A stretch of DNA of 64,000 nt from Zobellella iuensis (GTDB lineage: Bacteria; Pseudomonadota; Gammaproteobacteria; Enterobacterales; Aeromonadaceae), in NCBI RefSeq assembly GCF_016746085.1, contig NZ_JAERTZ010000008.1, positions 1 through 64,000 of the forward strand, in the 5' to 3' direction. Positions 18,813 through 28,881 of the stretch are shown here, piece by piece (position 1 is the first letter of the stretch; each line of letters starts with the position of its first letter). Both the position numbers and the translations under genes were made by a program. The notes under the pieces were generated by a model. The model had not been told where the DNA came from. It was given only the letters and a program-made list of their open reading frames with translations, and searched no databases.

Positions 18813-19748
18813 ATGAACTGGCTACTGTTGATCCTGACGCTGCCCACCGAGAATGCCACCGCGCGCATGCGGGCCTGGCGGGCGCTCAAGGCCGCCGGCG
18901 CCGCCGTGCTGCGCGACGGCGTCTACCTGCTGCCGGCACGGGACGAACTGCGGCTGACCCTTCGCCAGATCGCCCGGGATGTCGGCGAACAGGGCGGCAC
19001 CGCGTTTTTGCTCGATACCCGCAACGAAGAAGGGCCGGATTTTGTCCCCTGGTTTGATCGCGGCCAGGAGTTCAAGGAATTCCTGGGCGAGCTCGCCGAA
19101 CTGCAGGCACTGTTGGCCGCCACGCCAGCCCAGGACAACCTCAAACAGGTACGCAAGTTGCGCAAGCGTTTCGGCCAGTTGGCCGCCATCGACTTTTTCC
19201 CCGACCAGCCCCAACGCCAGGCGGAAACGGCCCTGGTGCAGCTGGAGCGTGACATAGCCCGCCGGATGAGCCCCGACGAACCCAGCCCGACCGGCACGCC
19301 GCTGCCGGCGCTGAATATCGCCGACTACCGCAACAGCTTGTGGGCCACCCGCGCCCGCCCCTGGGTCGACCGGCTGGCCAGCGCCTGGCTTATTCGCCGC
19401 TTTATCGATCCCGGCGCCCGCTTGCTGTGGCTGACGTCGGTGCGGGATTGTCCCCCCGAGGCGCTGGGCTTCGACTTCGACGGCGCCGCCTTCAGCCATG
19501 CCGGCGACCTGGTCACCTTCGAGGTGCTGCTGGCCAGTTTCGGCCTCGGCACGGCGGCCTTGCAGCGCCTGGCCGGCATCGTCCATTACCTGGACGTGGG
19601 CGGCATCCCGCCCCCCGAGGCCAGCGGCATCGAAAGCCTGCTGGCCGGCCTGCGCGACACCCTCGCCGATGACGATGCCTTGCTGGCCGCCGCCGGCACC
19701 GTCTTCGACGGTTTACTCACCACCTTTGAAAAGGAAATTTCCCGATGA
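18813..19748 (+). CDS. chrB: Chromate resistance regulator ChrB
   Basis: A 311-aa ChrB protein. The N-terminal domain starts MNWLLLILTLPTENATARMR, and the C-terminal ChrB domain contains WATRARPWVDRLASAWLIRR and DFDGAAFSHAGDLVTFE. ChrB is a chromate-sensing regulator needed for full resistance. No Shine-Dalgarno precedes ATG 18813, which is unusual. Its stop overlaps the start of chrA by four bases. Confidence 0.93.
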   Translation: MNWLLLILTLPTENATARMRAWRALKAAGAAVLRDGVYLLPARDELRLTLRQIARDVGEQGGTAFLLDTRNEEGPDFVPWFDRGQEFKEFLGELAELQALLAATPAQDNLKQVRKLRKRFGQLAAIDFFPDQPQRQAETALVQLERDIARRMSPDEPSPTGTPLPALNIADYRNSLWATRARPWVDRLASAWLIRRFIDPGARLLWLTSVRDCPPEALGFDFDGAAFSHAGDLVTFEVLLASFGLGTAALQRLAGIVHYLDVGGIPPPEASGIESLLAGLRDTLADDDALLAAAGTVFDGLLTTFEKEISR

Positions 19749-21094
19749 AGCACCCCCTCGCCGATACCAAGGCGCCGCCAGCCGAGGTCAGTTTCTGGCA
19801 GGCCCTGCTGTTCTGGCTCAAGCTGGGCTTTATCAGTTTCGGCGGCCCGGCCGGGCAAATCGCCATCATGCACAGCGAGCTGGTGGATCGCCGCCGCTGG
19901 ATCAGCGAAAAGCGTTTCCTGCACGCCCTCAACTACTGCATGGTGCTGCCCGGGCCCGAAGCCCAGCAACTGGCTGTTTATATCGGCTGGCTGCTGCACC
20001 GCACCAGGGGCGGGTTGGTGGCCGGCATCCTGTTCGTACTGCCCTCCCTGTTCATCCTTATCGGCCTGTCCTGGATCTACCTGGCCTTCGGCGATGTGCC
20101 CCTGGTGGAGGGGATTTTCTACGGCATCAAGCCGGCGGTCACCGCCATCGTGGCCCAGGCCGCCTGGCGCATCGGCTCCCGGGTGCTGAAGAACCGGGTG
20201 CTCTGGGCCATCGCCGCCGCCTCGTTCATCGCCATTTTCGCCTTCAACCTGCCCTTCCCGGCCATACTGCTGGGCGCCGCCCTGATCGGCTACATCGGCG
20301 GCCGTATCAGCCCGTCCCGCTTCCAGGCCGGCGGCGGTCATGCCGCCTCCTCCACCGCGGCCGGTCCGGCGATCATCGACGATGACACCCCCACCCCGGA
20401 GCACGCCGTGTTCCGCTGGTCGCGGCTGGGCTGGGTGCTGCTGGTCGGTGCCCTGCTCTGGCTGTTGCCCATGGCGGCCATGACCACCACCCTGGGCTGG
20501 TCCCATGATCTGACCCAGATGGGTTGGTTTTTTACCAAGGCGGCCCTGCTGACCTTCGGCGGGGCCTATGCGGTGCTGCCCTATGTCTACCAGGGCGCGG
20601 TAGGGCACCATGGCTGGGCCAGCCCCACCCAGATGATCGACGGCCTGGCACTGGGCGAAACCACACCGGGTCCGCTGATCATGGTGGTTGCCTTCGTCGG
20701 CTTTGTCGGCGGCTATGTCAAGGCGCTGTTCGGCCCGGACAGCCTGTTCCTGGCCGGCGCCGCCGCGGCCGCCCTGGTGACCTGGTTTACCTTTTTGCCC
20801 TCTTTCCTGTTTATTCTCGCCGGCGGTCCCCTGGTGGAGTCCACCCACGGCAACCTCCACCTGACCGCGCCCCTGACGGCCATCACCGCCGCCGTGGTGG
20901 GGGTGATCCTGAACCTGGCGCTGTTTTTCGGCTATCACGTGCTCTGGCCCCAGGGCTTTGGCGGCCTGTTCGACTGGCCATCGGCCCTGATCGCCCTCGC
21001 CGCCGCCATCGCCCTGTTCCGCTACAAGCGCAATGTGATCCTGGTGCTCAGCCTGAGCGCCCTGGCCGGCCTGGTCGTCCATCTCTTGCTTTGA
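19745..21094 (+). CDS. chrA: Chromate efflux transporter ChrA
   Basis: A 449-aa inner-membrane transporter of the CHR superfamily with two homologous CHR halves (bidomain type), about ten to twelve hydrophobic segments. It exports chromate using the proton motive force. Characteristic sequences are FGGPAGQIAIMH near the N-terminus and FGGAYAVLPYV at the start of the second half. Translationally coupled to chrB by ATGA overlap. Chromate also enters cells through sulfate transporters, so its position beside sulfur-uptake genes is biologically sensible. Confidence 0.95.
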   Translation: MKHPLADTKAPPAEVSFWQALLFWLKLGFISFGGPAGQIAIMHSELVDRRRWISEKRFLHALNYCMVLPGPEAQQLAVYIGWLLHRTRGGLVAGILFVLPSLFILIGLSWIYLAFGDVPLVEGIFYGIKPAVTAIVAQAAWRIGSRVLKNRVLWAIAAASFIAIFAFNLPFPAILLGAALIGYIGGRISPSRFQAGGGHAASSTAAGPAIIDDDTPTPEHAVFRWSRLGWVLLVGALLWLLPMAAMTTTLGWSHDLTQMGWFFTKAALLTFGGAYAVLPYVYQGAVGHHGWASPTQMIDGLALGETTPGPLIMVVAFVGFVGGYVKALFGPDSLFLAGAAAAALVTWFTFLPSFLFILAGGPLVESTHGNLHLTAPLTAITAAVVGVILNLALFFGYHVLWPQGFGGLFDWPSALIALAAAIALFRYKRNVILVLSLSALAGLVVHLLL

Positions 21095-21104
21095 TCTTTG
21101 CACA

Positions 21105-21136
21105 TAGCCCAGAGCTCCTGACCGAGCTTTGGGCTA
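21105..21136 (+). terminator. Hairpin after chrA (possible terminator)
   Basis: TAGCCCAGAGCTC (21105-21117) pairs with 21124-21136 with one G-U pair and a 6-nt loop, 10 bp after the chrA stop. No T-tract follows, so termination may be weak or Rho-assisted. Confidence 0.5.
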
Positions 21137-21261
21137 TACGCGCACCTCTGTTCCGCTGGCATGCCGTCATAAGCCATTGCAGCCTGGTCAAATATCCGTT
21201 GAGCATTCGCCGCAGCCCGAAACTGCGAAACCTTATTACATATTCATTTTAAAGCTAAATA

Positions 21262-21293
21262 TTTTATTTTTTATTCGTTATTGCTATTTAAAG
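21262..21293 (+). promoter_or_regulatory. AT-rich motif upstream of tauA (candidate CysB/Cbl site)
   Basis: TTTTATTTTTTATTCGTTA at 21262-21280, then TTTAAAG at 21287-21293. Almost the same sequence precedes sbp (45724-45748) at nearly the same distance from the start codon (68 versus 71 bases after CGTT). Taurine and sulfate genes are both CysB/Cbl-controlled in enterics. Confidence 0.5.
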
Positions 21294-21347
21294 TGCTTGT
21301 TAATCTCCTCGTCATCACCCCAGTATCCCGATGACGAGGACGCCTCT

Positions 21348-22340
21348 ATGAGTACTTCCGGCAAGAACACCACCCTGCTTTCCACCCTGGCCCTGGGATT
21401 GGGCCTGGCCTTTTCGACCCAGGCCCAGATCACCATCGCCTACCAGACCGGCATCGATCCCACCAAGGTGCCCCAGGCCGATGGCGCCTACGAGGCCGCC
21501 ATCGGCCAGCCCCTGGCATGGCGCCCCTTCAACAGCGGCGCCGAGGTCATCAGCGCCCTGGCCTCGGGCGATGTGCAAATCGGTAACCTGGGCTCCAGCC
21601 CACTGGCCGCCGCCACCAGCCAGGGGCTGCCGTTGGTCACCTTCCTGGTCGCCGCCCAGATCAACAGCGCCGAAGCCCTGGTGGTGCGAGAGGGCAGCGG
21701 CATCGAACGCCCACAGGATTTGGTGGGCAAGACCATCGCCACCCCCTTCGTTTCCACCTCCCACTACAGCCTGCTCGGTGCGCTCAATCACTGGCAGATC
21801 CCGCCCGGCCAGTTGCGCCTCATCAACCTGCAACCGCCGGCCATCGCCGCCGCCTGGGCCCGGGGCGACATCGACGGCGCCTTCGTCTGGTCGCCTGCCC
21901 TGGGCGAGATCAAGCGCAGCGGCACCGTGCTGACCGACGCCGCCGAGGTGGGCAGCTGGGGAGCCCCCACCTTCGAGGTGTGGGTGGCGCGCAAGGACTT
22001 TGCCGATAAGCACCCCGAGGTGCTGAGCCAATTCGCCCGGGTCAGCCTGGATGCCTTCGCTGACTATCATGCCAACCAGGCCGACTGGACGGCCGACTCC
22101 GCGCCGGTGGCCAAGATAGCGCGCCTGACCGGCGCCACCCCCGAGGACGTGCCCGAGCTGCTCGCCGGCTCCCATTTCCCCGGTGCCGAAGATCAGCTGT
22201 CCGAGTCCCTGCTGGGGGGCGGCACCGCCCGGGCTATTGCCGACACGGCCGGCTTCCTGAAGGAGCAGGGCCGTATAGAACGGGTGCTGGATGACTACTC
22301 CGCCTTCGTCAGCGCCGATTACGTGAACTCGGCCTACTGA
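21348..22340 (+). CDS. tauA: Taurine ABC transporter, substrate-binding protein
   Basis: A 330-aa periplasmic binding protein of the SsuA/TauA type. A signal peptide precedes QITIAYQTGIDPTKV, the TauA opening motif; GDVQIGNLGSSPLAAA is another TauA signature. It delivers taurine (2-aminoethanesulfonate) to TauBC. The start is ATG at 21348 with GAGGA nine bases upstream; earlier frames are non-coding. First gene of tauABCD. Confidence 0.95.
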   Translation: MSTSGKNTTLLSTLALGLGLAFSTQAQITIAYQTGIDPTKVPQADGAYEAAIGQPLAWRPFNSGAEVISALASGDVQIGNLGSSPLAAATSQGLPLVTFLVAAQINSAEALVVREGSGIERPQDLVGKTIATPFVSTSHYSLLGALNHWQIPPGQLRLINLQPPAIAAAWARGDIDGAFVWSPALGEIKRSGTVLTDAAEVGSWGAPTFEVWVARKDFADKHPEVLSQFARVSLDAFADYHANQADWTADSAPVAKIARLTGATPEDVPELLAGSHFPGAEDQLSESLLGGGTARAIADTAGFLKEQGRIERVLDDYSAFVSADYVNSAY

Positions 22341-22358
22341 AGCGGGAGGCACTGCACC

Positions 22359-23156
22359 ATGGCGACACTGTCCCTGACCAATGTGGGCGCCCATTACGGC
22401 CAACCGGAGCAGCCGGTGCTGGAGCAGATCAACCTGACCCTGGCCGCCGGACAGCTGCTGGTGGCACTGGGGCCCTCCGGCAGCGGCAAGACGACGCTGC
22501 TGAACCTTATCGCCGGCTTCCTGCCTCCGGATACCGGACGTATCAGCCTCGATGGCCGGCCCGTCACCGGACCGGGTGCGGATCGGAGCCTGGTGTTTCA
22601 GGACCACGCCCTGCTGCCCTGGCAGGACGTATTGACCAATGTGGCCTTCGGCCTGCAACTGGCCGGCGTGGCCAGGGCGGAACGGGAAGACAGGGCCCGG
22701 GAGCTGCTGCAACGGGTTGGCCTGGGCGGAATGGAAAAGCGTGGAGTCTGGCAGCTGTCCGGCGGCCAGCGCCAGCGGGTGGGCCTGGCCCGGGCCCTGG
22801 CCGCCCGCCCCCGGGTGTTGCTGCTGGATGAACCCTTCGGCGCCCTGGATGCCTTTACCCGAGAGCAGATGCAGGAGCTGCTGTTGCAGGTATGGGAGCA
22901 AGAGAACACCCCCATGCTGCTGATCACCCACGACATCGAGGAAGCGGTGTTTCTGGCCACCGACCTGCTGCTGTTGGCTCCCAATCCCGGGCGAGTGCTG
23001 GAACAGCGCCCGCTGGACTTTGGCCGCCGATGGCTGGGAGGCACGCCGACCCGGGCCATCAAGTCGGATCCGGACTTCATCGCCGCCCGGGAGCAGGTAT
23101 TGCAACGTGTCTTCGACACCCGGCGCCAACACATCGACAGGAGGAATGACCCATGA
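22359..23156 (+). CDS. tauB: Taurine ABC transporter, ATP-binding protein
   Basis: A 265-aa ABC ATPase that energises taurine uptake. Walker A is GPSGSGKTT, the signature is LSGGQRQRV, and Walker B is [18 protein letters not shown] precedes ATG 22359. Its stop overlaps the tauC start (ATGA). Confidence 0.95.
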   Translation: MATLSLTNVGAHYGQPEQPVLEQINLTLAAGQLLVALGPSGSGKTTLLNLIAGFLPPDTGRISLDGRPVTGPGADRSLVFQDHALLPWQDVLTNVAFGLQLAGVARAEREDRARELLQRVGLGGMEKRGVWQLSGGQRQRVGLARALAARPRVLLLDEPFGALDAFTREQMQELLLQVWEQENTPMLLITHDIEEAVFLATDLLLLAPNPGRVLEQRPLDFGRRWLGGTPTRAIKSDPDFIAAREQVLQRVFDTRRQHIDRRNDP

Positions 23157-23971
23157 ACAACGCCGAACTCCGCTTGCCGGCCAAGGTCGTTTCCCCCGGC
23201 CACCGCTGGTCGCCGGCCCGGCTGTCGCTGCTGACCCTGGCCGGTTTGTTGCTGCTCTGGTGGGGACTGACCGGCTTCGGCCTTATCGGCCCCCTGTTTC
23301 TGCCCTCGCCCCAGCGGGTACTGACGCGCTTCTGGCAGGTGGTCACCGACGGCTACATGGACGCCACCCTCTGGCAGCACCTCGCAGCCAGCCTGTCGCG
23401 CATCGGCCTGGCGCTGCTGGCGGCCCTGCTGTTCGCCCTGCCACTGGGAGTGCTGATCGGGTATTCCAGAACCGTCAGGGCGGTGTTCGATCCCCTGATC
23501 GAGTTTTACCGCCCTGTACCGCCCCTGGCCTATCTGCCCCTCATCGTGATCTGGTTCGGTATCGGCGAGCTGTCCAAGGTGCTGCTGATTTACCTGGCCA
23601 TCTTCGCCCCCCTTGCCATCGCCACCGCCGAAGGCGTCCGCCGCATTGAGCCCAACCGGCTGCGGGCCGCCCAGAGCCTGGGCGCCAGCCGCTGGCAGCT
23701 GGTCCGTCATGTCATCGTGCCCGGAGCCCTGCCCGACATCCTGACCGGCCTGCGCATCGGCCTGGGCGTGGGCTGGTCCACCCTGGTGGCCGCCGAGCTG
23801 GTCGCCGCCACCGAGGGACTCGGCTTCATGGTGCAGTCGGCCGCTCAGTTCCTGGCCACCGACGTGGTGATGCTCGGCATCCTGGTCATCGCCCTGATCG
23901 CCAGCCTGCTCGAGTTTCTGCTCCGCCACCTGCAGCGCCGTCTGACGCCCTGGCATGGCCAGCATTATTGA
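23153..23971 (+). CDS. tauC: Taurine ABC transporter, permease
   Basis: A 272-aa inner-membrane permease of the BPD/SsuC type with about six hydrophobic segments. The EAA loop that contacts TauB is around [20 protein letters not shown]. Translation is coupled to tauB by a four-base overlap; tauD follows after 55 bp. Confidence 0.95.
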   Translation: MNNAELRLPAKVVSPGHRWSPARLSLLTLAGLLLLWWGLTGFGLIGPLFLPSPQRVLTRFWQVVTDGYMDATLWQHLAASLSRIGLALLAALLFALPLGVLIGYSRTVRAVFDPLIEFYRPVPPLAYLPLIVIWFGIGELSKVLLIYLAIFAPLAIATAEGVRRIEPNRLRAAQSLGASRWQLVRHVIVPGALPDILTGLRIGLGVGWSTLVAAELVAATEGLGFMVQSAAQFLATDVVMLGILVIALIASLLEFLLRHLQRRLTPWHGQHY

Positions 23972-24026
23972 TTCCCTACCGCCGGCCCCGAGCCGGCCTT
24001 GACTACCCATTGAGAGATAACTCATC

Positions 24027-24860
24027 ATGAGCCTGACCCTTCATCCCCTGAGCCCGGCCCTCGGCGCCCGTGTCGACGGCATCGATCTGAGCCGCCCCCT
24101 CGACCACGACGAGTTCAACGCCCTCGAACAGGCCCTGCTCGAACACCAGGTGCTGTTTTTCCGCAACCAGCCCCTGTCTCCCTCCCAGCAGGCCAGCCTG
24201 GCCGCCCGCTTCGGCGATCTCCACATTCACCCCATCTATCCCCGGGTCGAGGAGCAGCCCGAAATCCTGGTACTGGACACGGCAGTGACCGATGTGCGTG
24301 ACAACGCCATCTGGCACACGGACGTGACCTTTTTGCCCACCCCCGCCATGGGTGCCCTGCTGGCCGCCAAGCAGGTGCCGTCCCATGGCGGCGATACCCT
24401 GTGGGCCAGCGGCTACGCGGCCTTCGAGGCATTGTCGGCTCCCCTGCAGCACCTGCTCGACGGCCTGACCGCCACCCACGATTTCACCAAGTCCTTCCCG
24501 CAGAGCCGCTACGGGCAGGGCCCGGAGGCAGAGGAGCGCTGGCAACGGGCCCGGCGCGATCATCCCCCCCTGTCCCACCCGGTGATCCGCACCCACCCCC
24601 GGACCGGGCGCAAGGCGCTGTTCGTCAACGAGGGCTTCACCACCCGCATCAACGAGCTGGAGGAAGCAGAAAGCCAGTCCTTGCTGGCCTTTCTGTTCGC
24701 CCACGCCACCAAGCCGGAATACACCGTGCGCTGGCACTGGCAACCGGACGATCTGGTGTTCTGGGACAACCGCGTCACCCAGCACTACGCGGTGGACGAC
24801 TACCGTCCCCAGCGTCGTATCATGCACAGGGCCACCATACTGGGCGACCGGCCGGTGTAA
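24027..24860 (+). CDS. tauD: Taurine dioxygenase
   Basis: A 277-aa Fe(II)/2-oxoglutarate dioxygenase that hydroxylates taurine, releasing sulfite for assimilation. The facial triad is visible: His97 and Asp99 (WHTDVTF) and His253 (TQHYAVDD), with Arg264 for 2-oxoglutarate; these align with E. coli TauD His99, Asp101, His255 and Arg266. Last gene of tauABCD. It converges on the flavin monooxygenase gene, whose stop lies only 2 bp away, with no terminator between. Confidence 0.95.
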   Translation: MSLTLHPLSPALGARVDGIDLSRPLDHDEFNALEQALLEHQVLFFRNQPLSPSQQASLAARFGDLHIHPIYPRVEEQPEILVLDTAVTDVRDNAIWHTDVTFLPTPAMGALLAAKQVPSHGGDTLWASGYAAFEALSAPLQHLLDGLTATHDFTKSFPQSRYGQGPEAEERWQRARRDHPPLSHPVIRTHPRTGRKALFVNEGFTTRINELEEAESQSLLAFLFAHATKPEYTVRWHWQPDDLVFWDNRVTQHYAVDDYRPQRRIMHRATILGDRPV

Positions 24861-24862
24861 GC

Positions 24863-26248
24863 TCAGGCAAGCTCGTCGCCCAGTAATTCGGCATCGGCAA
24901 AGGCTCGCAACAGCGCCTGGTGTCGTTCGAAATCCCGACGGTACAAACTCCGTGTTATTCCTTGGGCCAACTGCCTGGCGCCACTGCCGATACCCGGGAT
25001 ATCACTGCTGATCTTGCCCATGCTGAAGGTGGCGGCGGTATTGAAACAATGAACCCGCTCCAGGGCAGGACATGCACCGGGCGAGCGCTCCCTGAATGAA
25101 AAGTCGTCGTTCAGATCCGGATAGCCCTGCGGTGAATGTTGCTCCACCCCGGTTAACCAACGAACATAAGGCAGCAGCGCCGACAACTCGGGCCTGTCCT
25201 GCAGATCCAGGCGAAAGCCGGTCGCGAAGATCAGGAAGTCCAGGGAAAAGGTGCCACCTGGCGTCGTGAGCCGGATGCCGTCGTCGTCGGGCCTCAGGCC
25301 GGTCACCGGGCTGCCGAAATGGAAATGTCCACCCGGCTGGCGGCGTATTCTCAACAAGCTGTGCCGGGGCGGCGGTACGCGTCGTTGCCGGATAAATTCC
25401 AGCAGTTGCCCCTTCTGCTCCGGCCCGAGTGCCTGGAAGCCGTAATAGCTGCCCTCGTGAGCCATCGCCTTCCAGTAGTTGATGCGTGCGAACTCGCTTT
25501 CCCTGATAAAGATGTCGACCCGCGCCGCCCCCGCTTCCAGCGCCATGGCCGCGTTGTCCATGGCCGAATCTCCGCCGCCCACCACGCCCACCCGCCGGCC
25601 TTTCAGTGCGGAAAAGTCGATGGCCTCGGTACTGTGCTGCCAGTGGGTGCGTGGCAATTCCCAGGCAATATCGGGTATTTGCACGGCCCCCGCGCCCAGC
25701 ATGCCCGTGGCCAACACCAGATGCCGGGCAAAGTAGCGTCGCCGCTCGCCATTCTGTTGCACCACCAGCGTCAACAGCTCCCCGGCTTCGGGCTGCACCG
25801 TCAGTAACCGGGATTCATGCTGTACCGGCAAGGCCAGGACTCGGCGAAACCACTCAAGATAGTCGCCCCATACCAGGCGAGGGATCTTGTCCAGTTGCCG
25901 CCAGGCTGCCTCACCGAAGCGCGCCTGGTACCAGGCACGGAAGGTGAGGGACGGCAAGCCGAGCGCGGGGCCGACCAGATGTTTGGGCGAACGCAGGGTT
26001 TCCATGCGGGCGAAGGTCGTCCAGGGCCCCGCCTGGCCAGGCGGAGCCTGTTCGAACACCCTGACATTGCCTATGCCCAGTTGCCGCAAGGCGGCGCTGG
26101 CCGCCAGGCCGGCCATGCCGCCCCCGATGATGGCCACATCGAGCACCGCCTGGCCTTGATGTTCCCGGGGCGGTACCCAGTTGGTCGTCGGCCAGTCCAG
26201 CCATTCCAGATCCTGTCGTAGGCGTTGTTCCAAATCGTCCAGTGTCAT
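24863..26248 (-). CDS. FAD-dependent, NAD(P)H-binding monooxygenase-like protein
   Basis: A 461-aa flavoprotein with two dinucleotide-binding motifs: FAD site VAIIGGGMAGLAA (about residues 38-50) and NAD(P)H site VGVVGGGDSAMDNA (about 220-233), as in flavin monooxygenases and N-hydroxylating enzymes. ATG motif-like FATGFRLDL is near the C-terminus. It follows the importer ATPase gene by 33 bp and is therefore the last gene of a five-gene operon. Given the sulfur-gene setting, oxidation of a thioether or sulfonate-type compound is plausible, but no substrate can be read from the sequence. Confidence 0.85.
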   Translation of the reverse strand: MTLDDLEQRLRQDLEWLDWPTTNWVPPREHQGQAVLDVAIIGGGMAGLAASAALRQLGIGNVRVFEQAPPGQAGPWTTFARMETLRSPKHLVGPALGLPSLTFRAWYQARFGEAAWRQLDKIPRLVWGDYLEWFRRVLALPVQHESRLLTVQPEAGELLTLVVQQNGERRRYFARHLVLATGMLGAGAVQIPDIAWELPRTHWQHSTEAIDFSALKGRRVGVVGGGDSAMDNAAMALEAGAARVDIFIRESEFARINYWKAMAHEGSYYGFQALGPEQKGQLLEFIRQRRVPPPRHSLLRIRRQPGGHFHFGSPVTGLRPDDDGIRLTTPGGTFSLDFLIFATGFRLDLQDRPELSALLPYVRWLTGVEQHSPQGYPDLNDDFSFRERSPGACPALERVHCFNTAATFSMGKISSDIPGIGSGARQLAQGITRSLYRRDFERHQALLRAFADAELLGDELA

Positions 26249-26281
26249 CGTGATGAGCCTTGTTTGAAATGAGTAGGGATA

Positions 26282-27958
26282 TCAACCACTCTTGGCGCGG
26301 GGAATCGCCGCCAATAGCTTGCGGGTATAGGGATGGCGAGGCTGGGTCCAAATCTGTTCATGGTCGCCCTGCTCAACAATACGGCCACGCGCCATGACCA
26401 GCACGCGGTCGGCGATATAGCGCACCACGGCCAGATCATGGGAGATAAACAGATAAGAAAGGTTGTACTCGGCCTTGAGCTCTACCAACAGATTGAGGAT
26501 TTGAGCCTGCACCGACACGTCCAGGGCCGAGACGGCTTCGTCGCAGACCAGCAGATCCGGCTGTCCGAGCAGGGCCCGGGCGATCACGATACGCTGGCGC
26601 TGACCACCGGAAAATTCGTGGGGATAGCGGCCCAGGCTACGGGCCGACAGGCCAACATCGGACAGTATCTTGCGTGCCCTTTGCTGGCGTTGCCGGAAGT
26701 TTTCCCCGCTCAGCAGGCGTTGCACCGCGTCGAACGCATCCCCTATGCGGTGCCGGGGGTTCAAGGCACCGTACGGATCTTGAAACACCATCTGGGCACG
26801 CCGCCGGAAAGGCCGCAACTGATGCTCGGTACATCGCGTGATGTCTTCGCCGTCGAAGTGAATACGGCCCTGATCCACCGCCATCAGCCGCAGCAGGCAC
26901 TTGCCCAGAGTGGATTTGCCACAGCCCGACTCCCCCACCAGCCCCAGCGTCTCGCCCGGCTGGATCTGCAGGCTGATGTCATCCAGCACCCGCAACTGGC
27001 CTGTGCCCTGAGGGTAATGCTTGACCAGCGACTCGACGGCGACGAGGGGAGCCTGTCGGATCACCGGCTCCCGGTTGAATTCGACGGGCCGGGTCGGACT
27101 CAGTTCAAAGCGATGGTCAGTTTCGCCCTCATGCTGCGTGACCCGGATCTCGGCCAGTCGCTGCCGGCGGTAATGGCTGGGGTTATGCCATCCCAGGGAA
27201 GCGGCGATCAGCCCCTGGCTGTAGGGATGGCGTGGCCGTTCAAACAGGCACCGTCGACTCCGCTGCTCCAGCACTCGGCCAGCATGCATTACCATGACCC
27301 TGTCGGCCCGCTCGCTGACCACCCCCAGATCATGGGTGATCAGCAGCACCCCCATGCCCAGTTGCCGGCGCAACTCGTCCAGCAAATCGAGGATCCCGGC
27401 CTGAGTAGTGACATCCAGCGCCGTGGTCGGCTCATCGGCAATCAGTACCCGGGGCCGACAGGCCACGGCCATGGCGATCATGACCCGCTGCCGCTGCCCC
27501 CCCGACAGCTGATGGGGATAGTGGCGCAACAGCTCGCCCTCCCCGGGCAGATGAACCATCTCCAGCAGTTTCAGCACTTCCTGCCGGCCTTCTCGCCGGC
27601 GCAATCGGCGGTGCCGGTACAATACTTCCATCAATTGCTCGCCAATCGTCAACACGGGATTGAGGCTGGACAGCGGCTCCTGAAAAATCATGGCCAGCCG
27701 ATTGCCCTGCAGTTGCCGCCATTCCCGCGTCTTCAGCGGCAGCAGCGATTGCCCCTCGAGCAACACCTCCCCCTCGACCCGGGTACCGGCGGGCAATAAC
27801 CCCATCAGCGCCAACGCCGTGGTGGATTTGCCGCACCCCGATTCGCCGACCAGCGCCAGGGTCTCGCCCTGATGCAGGGCCAGATCGAGCTCCCGAACCA
27901 CCTTACTTCCCCCATAATCCACGCTCAGTTGGCGAGTTTCTAGTATTGCGGTGCTCAT
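26282..27958 (-). CDS. Fused dipeptide/glutathione-type ABC ATPase (two NBDs), importer 1
   Basis: A 558-aa protein with two complete nucleotide-binding domains, as in GsiA of the glutathione importer. Domain 1: Walker [10 protein letters not shown], signature LSGGQRQRV, Walker [13 protein letters not shown]. Domain 2: [32 protein letters not shown]. Its start overlaps the upstream permease stop (ATGA). It powers the importer encoded by the three genes upstream. The substrate is unknown; oligopeptide/nickel-family importers carry peptides, glutathione, opines or metals. Confidence 0.93.
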   Translation of the reverse strand: MSTAILETRQLSVDYGGSKVVRELDLALHQGETLALVGESGCGKSTTALALMGLLPAGTRVEGEVLLEGQSLLPLKTREWRQLQGNRLAMIFQEPLSSLNPVLTIGEQLMEVLYRHRRLRRREGRQEVLKLLEMVHLPGEGELLRHYPHQLSGGQRQRVMIAMAVACRPRVLIADEPTTALDVTTQAGILDLLDELRRQLGMGVLLITHDLGVVSERADRVMVMHAGRVLEQRSRRCLFERPRHPYSQGLIAASLGWHNPSHYRRQRLAEIRVTQHEGETDHRFELSPTRPVEFNREPVIRQAPLVAVESLVKHYPQGTGQLRVLDDISLQIQPGETLGLVGESGCGKSTLGKCLLRLMAVDQGRIHFDGEDITRCTEHQLRPFRRRAQMVFQDPYGALNPRHRIGDAFDAVQRLLSGENFRQRQQRARKILSDVGLSARSLGRYPHEFSGGQRQRIVIARALLGQPDLLVCDEAVSALDVSVQAQILNLLVELKAEYNLSYLFISHDLAVVRYIADRVLVMARGRIVEQGDHEQIWTQPRHPYTRKLLAAIPRAKSG

Positions 27959-28854
27959 GCCGCGCTCCTCGTTCTTGGATTCAACAGGTCGTTAATACCG
28001 TCGCCGAGCAGGTTGAATGCCAGCACCAGCAGGATGATGGCCGACCCCGGCAGTACCGTCAGAAACCAGGCCGACCCAAGCTGCTCCCTGCTGGCGCCTA
28101 TCATGCTTCCCCAGCTCACCACATTGGGATCGCTCAGTCCCAGAAAGGACAGCCCGGATTCGGTCAGGATGGCGCCGGCGACCAGTACCGAGCCGGTGAC
28201 GATCAAGGGGGGCAAGGCATTCGGCAATATCTCCCTGGTCATGATGTGCCAGTGGGAAAAACCCATTCCCCTGGCGGCCAGCACGAAGTCGGCCCCTTGC
28301 AGCCGGCGAAACTCGCTGCGAGCCAGGCGCGCCACCTCGGGCCAGGAGGCCAGTCCTATGGCCAGATGGATCATGCCCAGCGTCGCCTCGCCGATGGCCA
28401 GCATCACCACGACCAGCAAAAAAGCGGGCATGGTCTGGAACAGCTCGGTCAGCCTGAGCAGCACCATATCCAGCCACCCACCGAAATAGCCTCCCAGGGC
28501 GCCAATCAGGATACCGATCACCAGGCTCAGGCCCGCCGCCCCCAGGCCGATGACCAAAGAAGTTCGGGCGCCGTGCGCCATGGCCGCGGCCAGGTCCCGG
28601 CCGAGAGAGTCGGTGCCCAGGGGAAACAGGGGATCTTCCCCGGGCCACAGCAGCGGCATGCCGACCATGGCCAGGGGATCGACGGGGTAGAGAAAGGGGG
28701 CGGCCCAGGCCAATGCCGACACCATCAGCAACAGCGACAGCCCCAGCAGCAGCATCGGATCCCCTTTCCACCTCCCCCGCAGGACAGTCCAAGGCCGGTC
28801 ACTGTACCCACCGGCATGGTCCGTGATGGAAGACAGCAGGCTCTTTTCGTTCAT
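27955..28854 (-). CDS. Dipeptide-type ABC permease (DppC-like), importer 1
   Basis: A 299-aa permease with an N-terminal cytoplasmic stretch, one early hydrophobic segment (about 32-52) and the BPD domain. The GTDSLGRDLAAAMAHGARTSL signature of DppC/OppC permeases is clear. It overlaps the ATPase gene by four bases and pairs with the DppB-like gene upstream. Confidence 0.93.
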   Translation of the reverse strand: MNEKSLLSSITDHAGGYSDRPWTVLRGRWKGDPMLLLGLSLLLMVSALAWAAPFLYPVDPLAMVGMPLLWPGEDPLFPLGTDSLGRDLAAAMAHGARTSLVIGLGAAGLSLVIGILIGALGGYFGGWLDMVLLRLTELFQTMPAFLLVVVMLAIGEATLGMIHLAIGLASWPEVARLARSEFRRLQGADFVLAARGMGFSHWHIMTREILPNALPPLIVTGSVLVAGAILTESGLSFLGLSDPNVVSWGSMIGASREQLGSAWFLTVLPGSAIILLVLAFNLLGDGINDLLNPRTRSAA

Positions 28855-28881
28855 CGGCGTCTCCTTCTTTGGTTGTATGGG

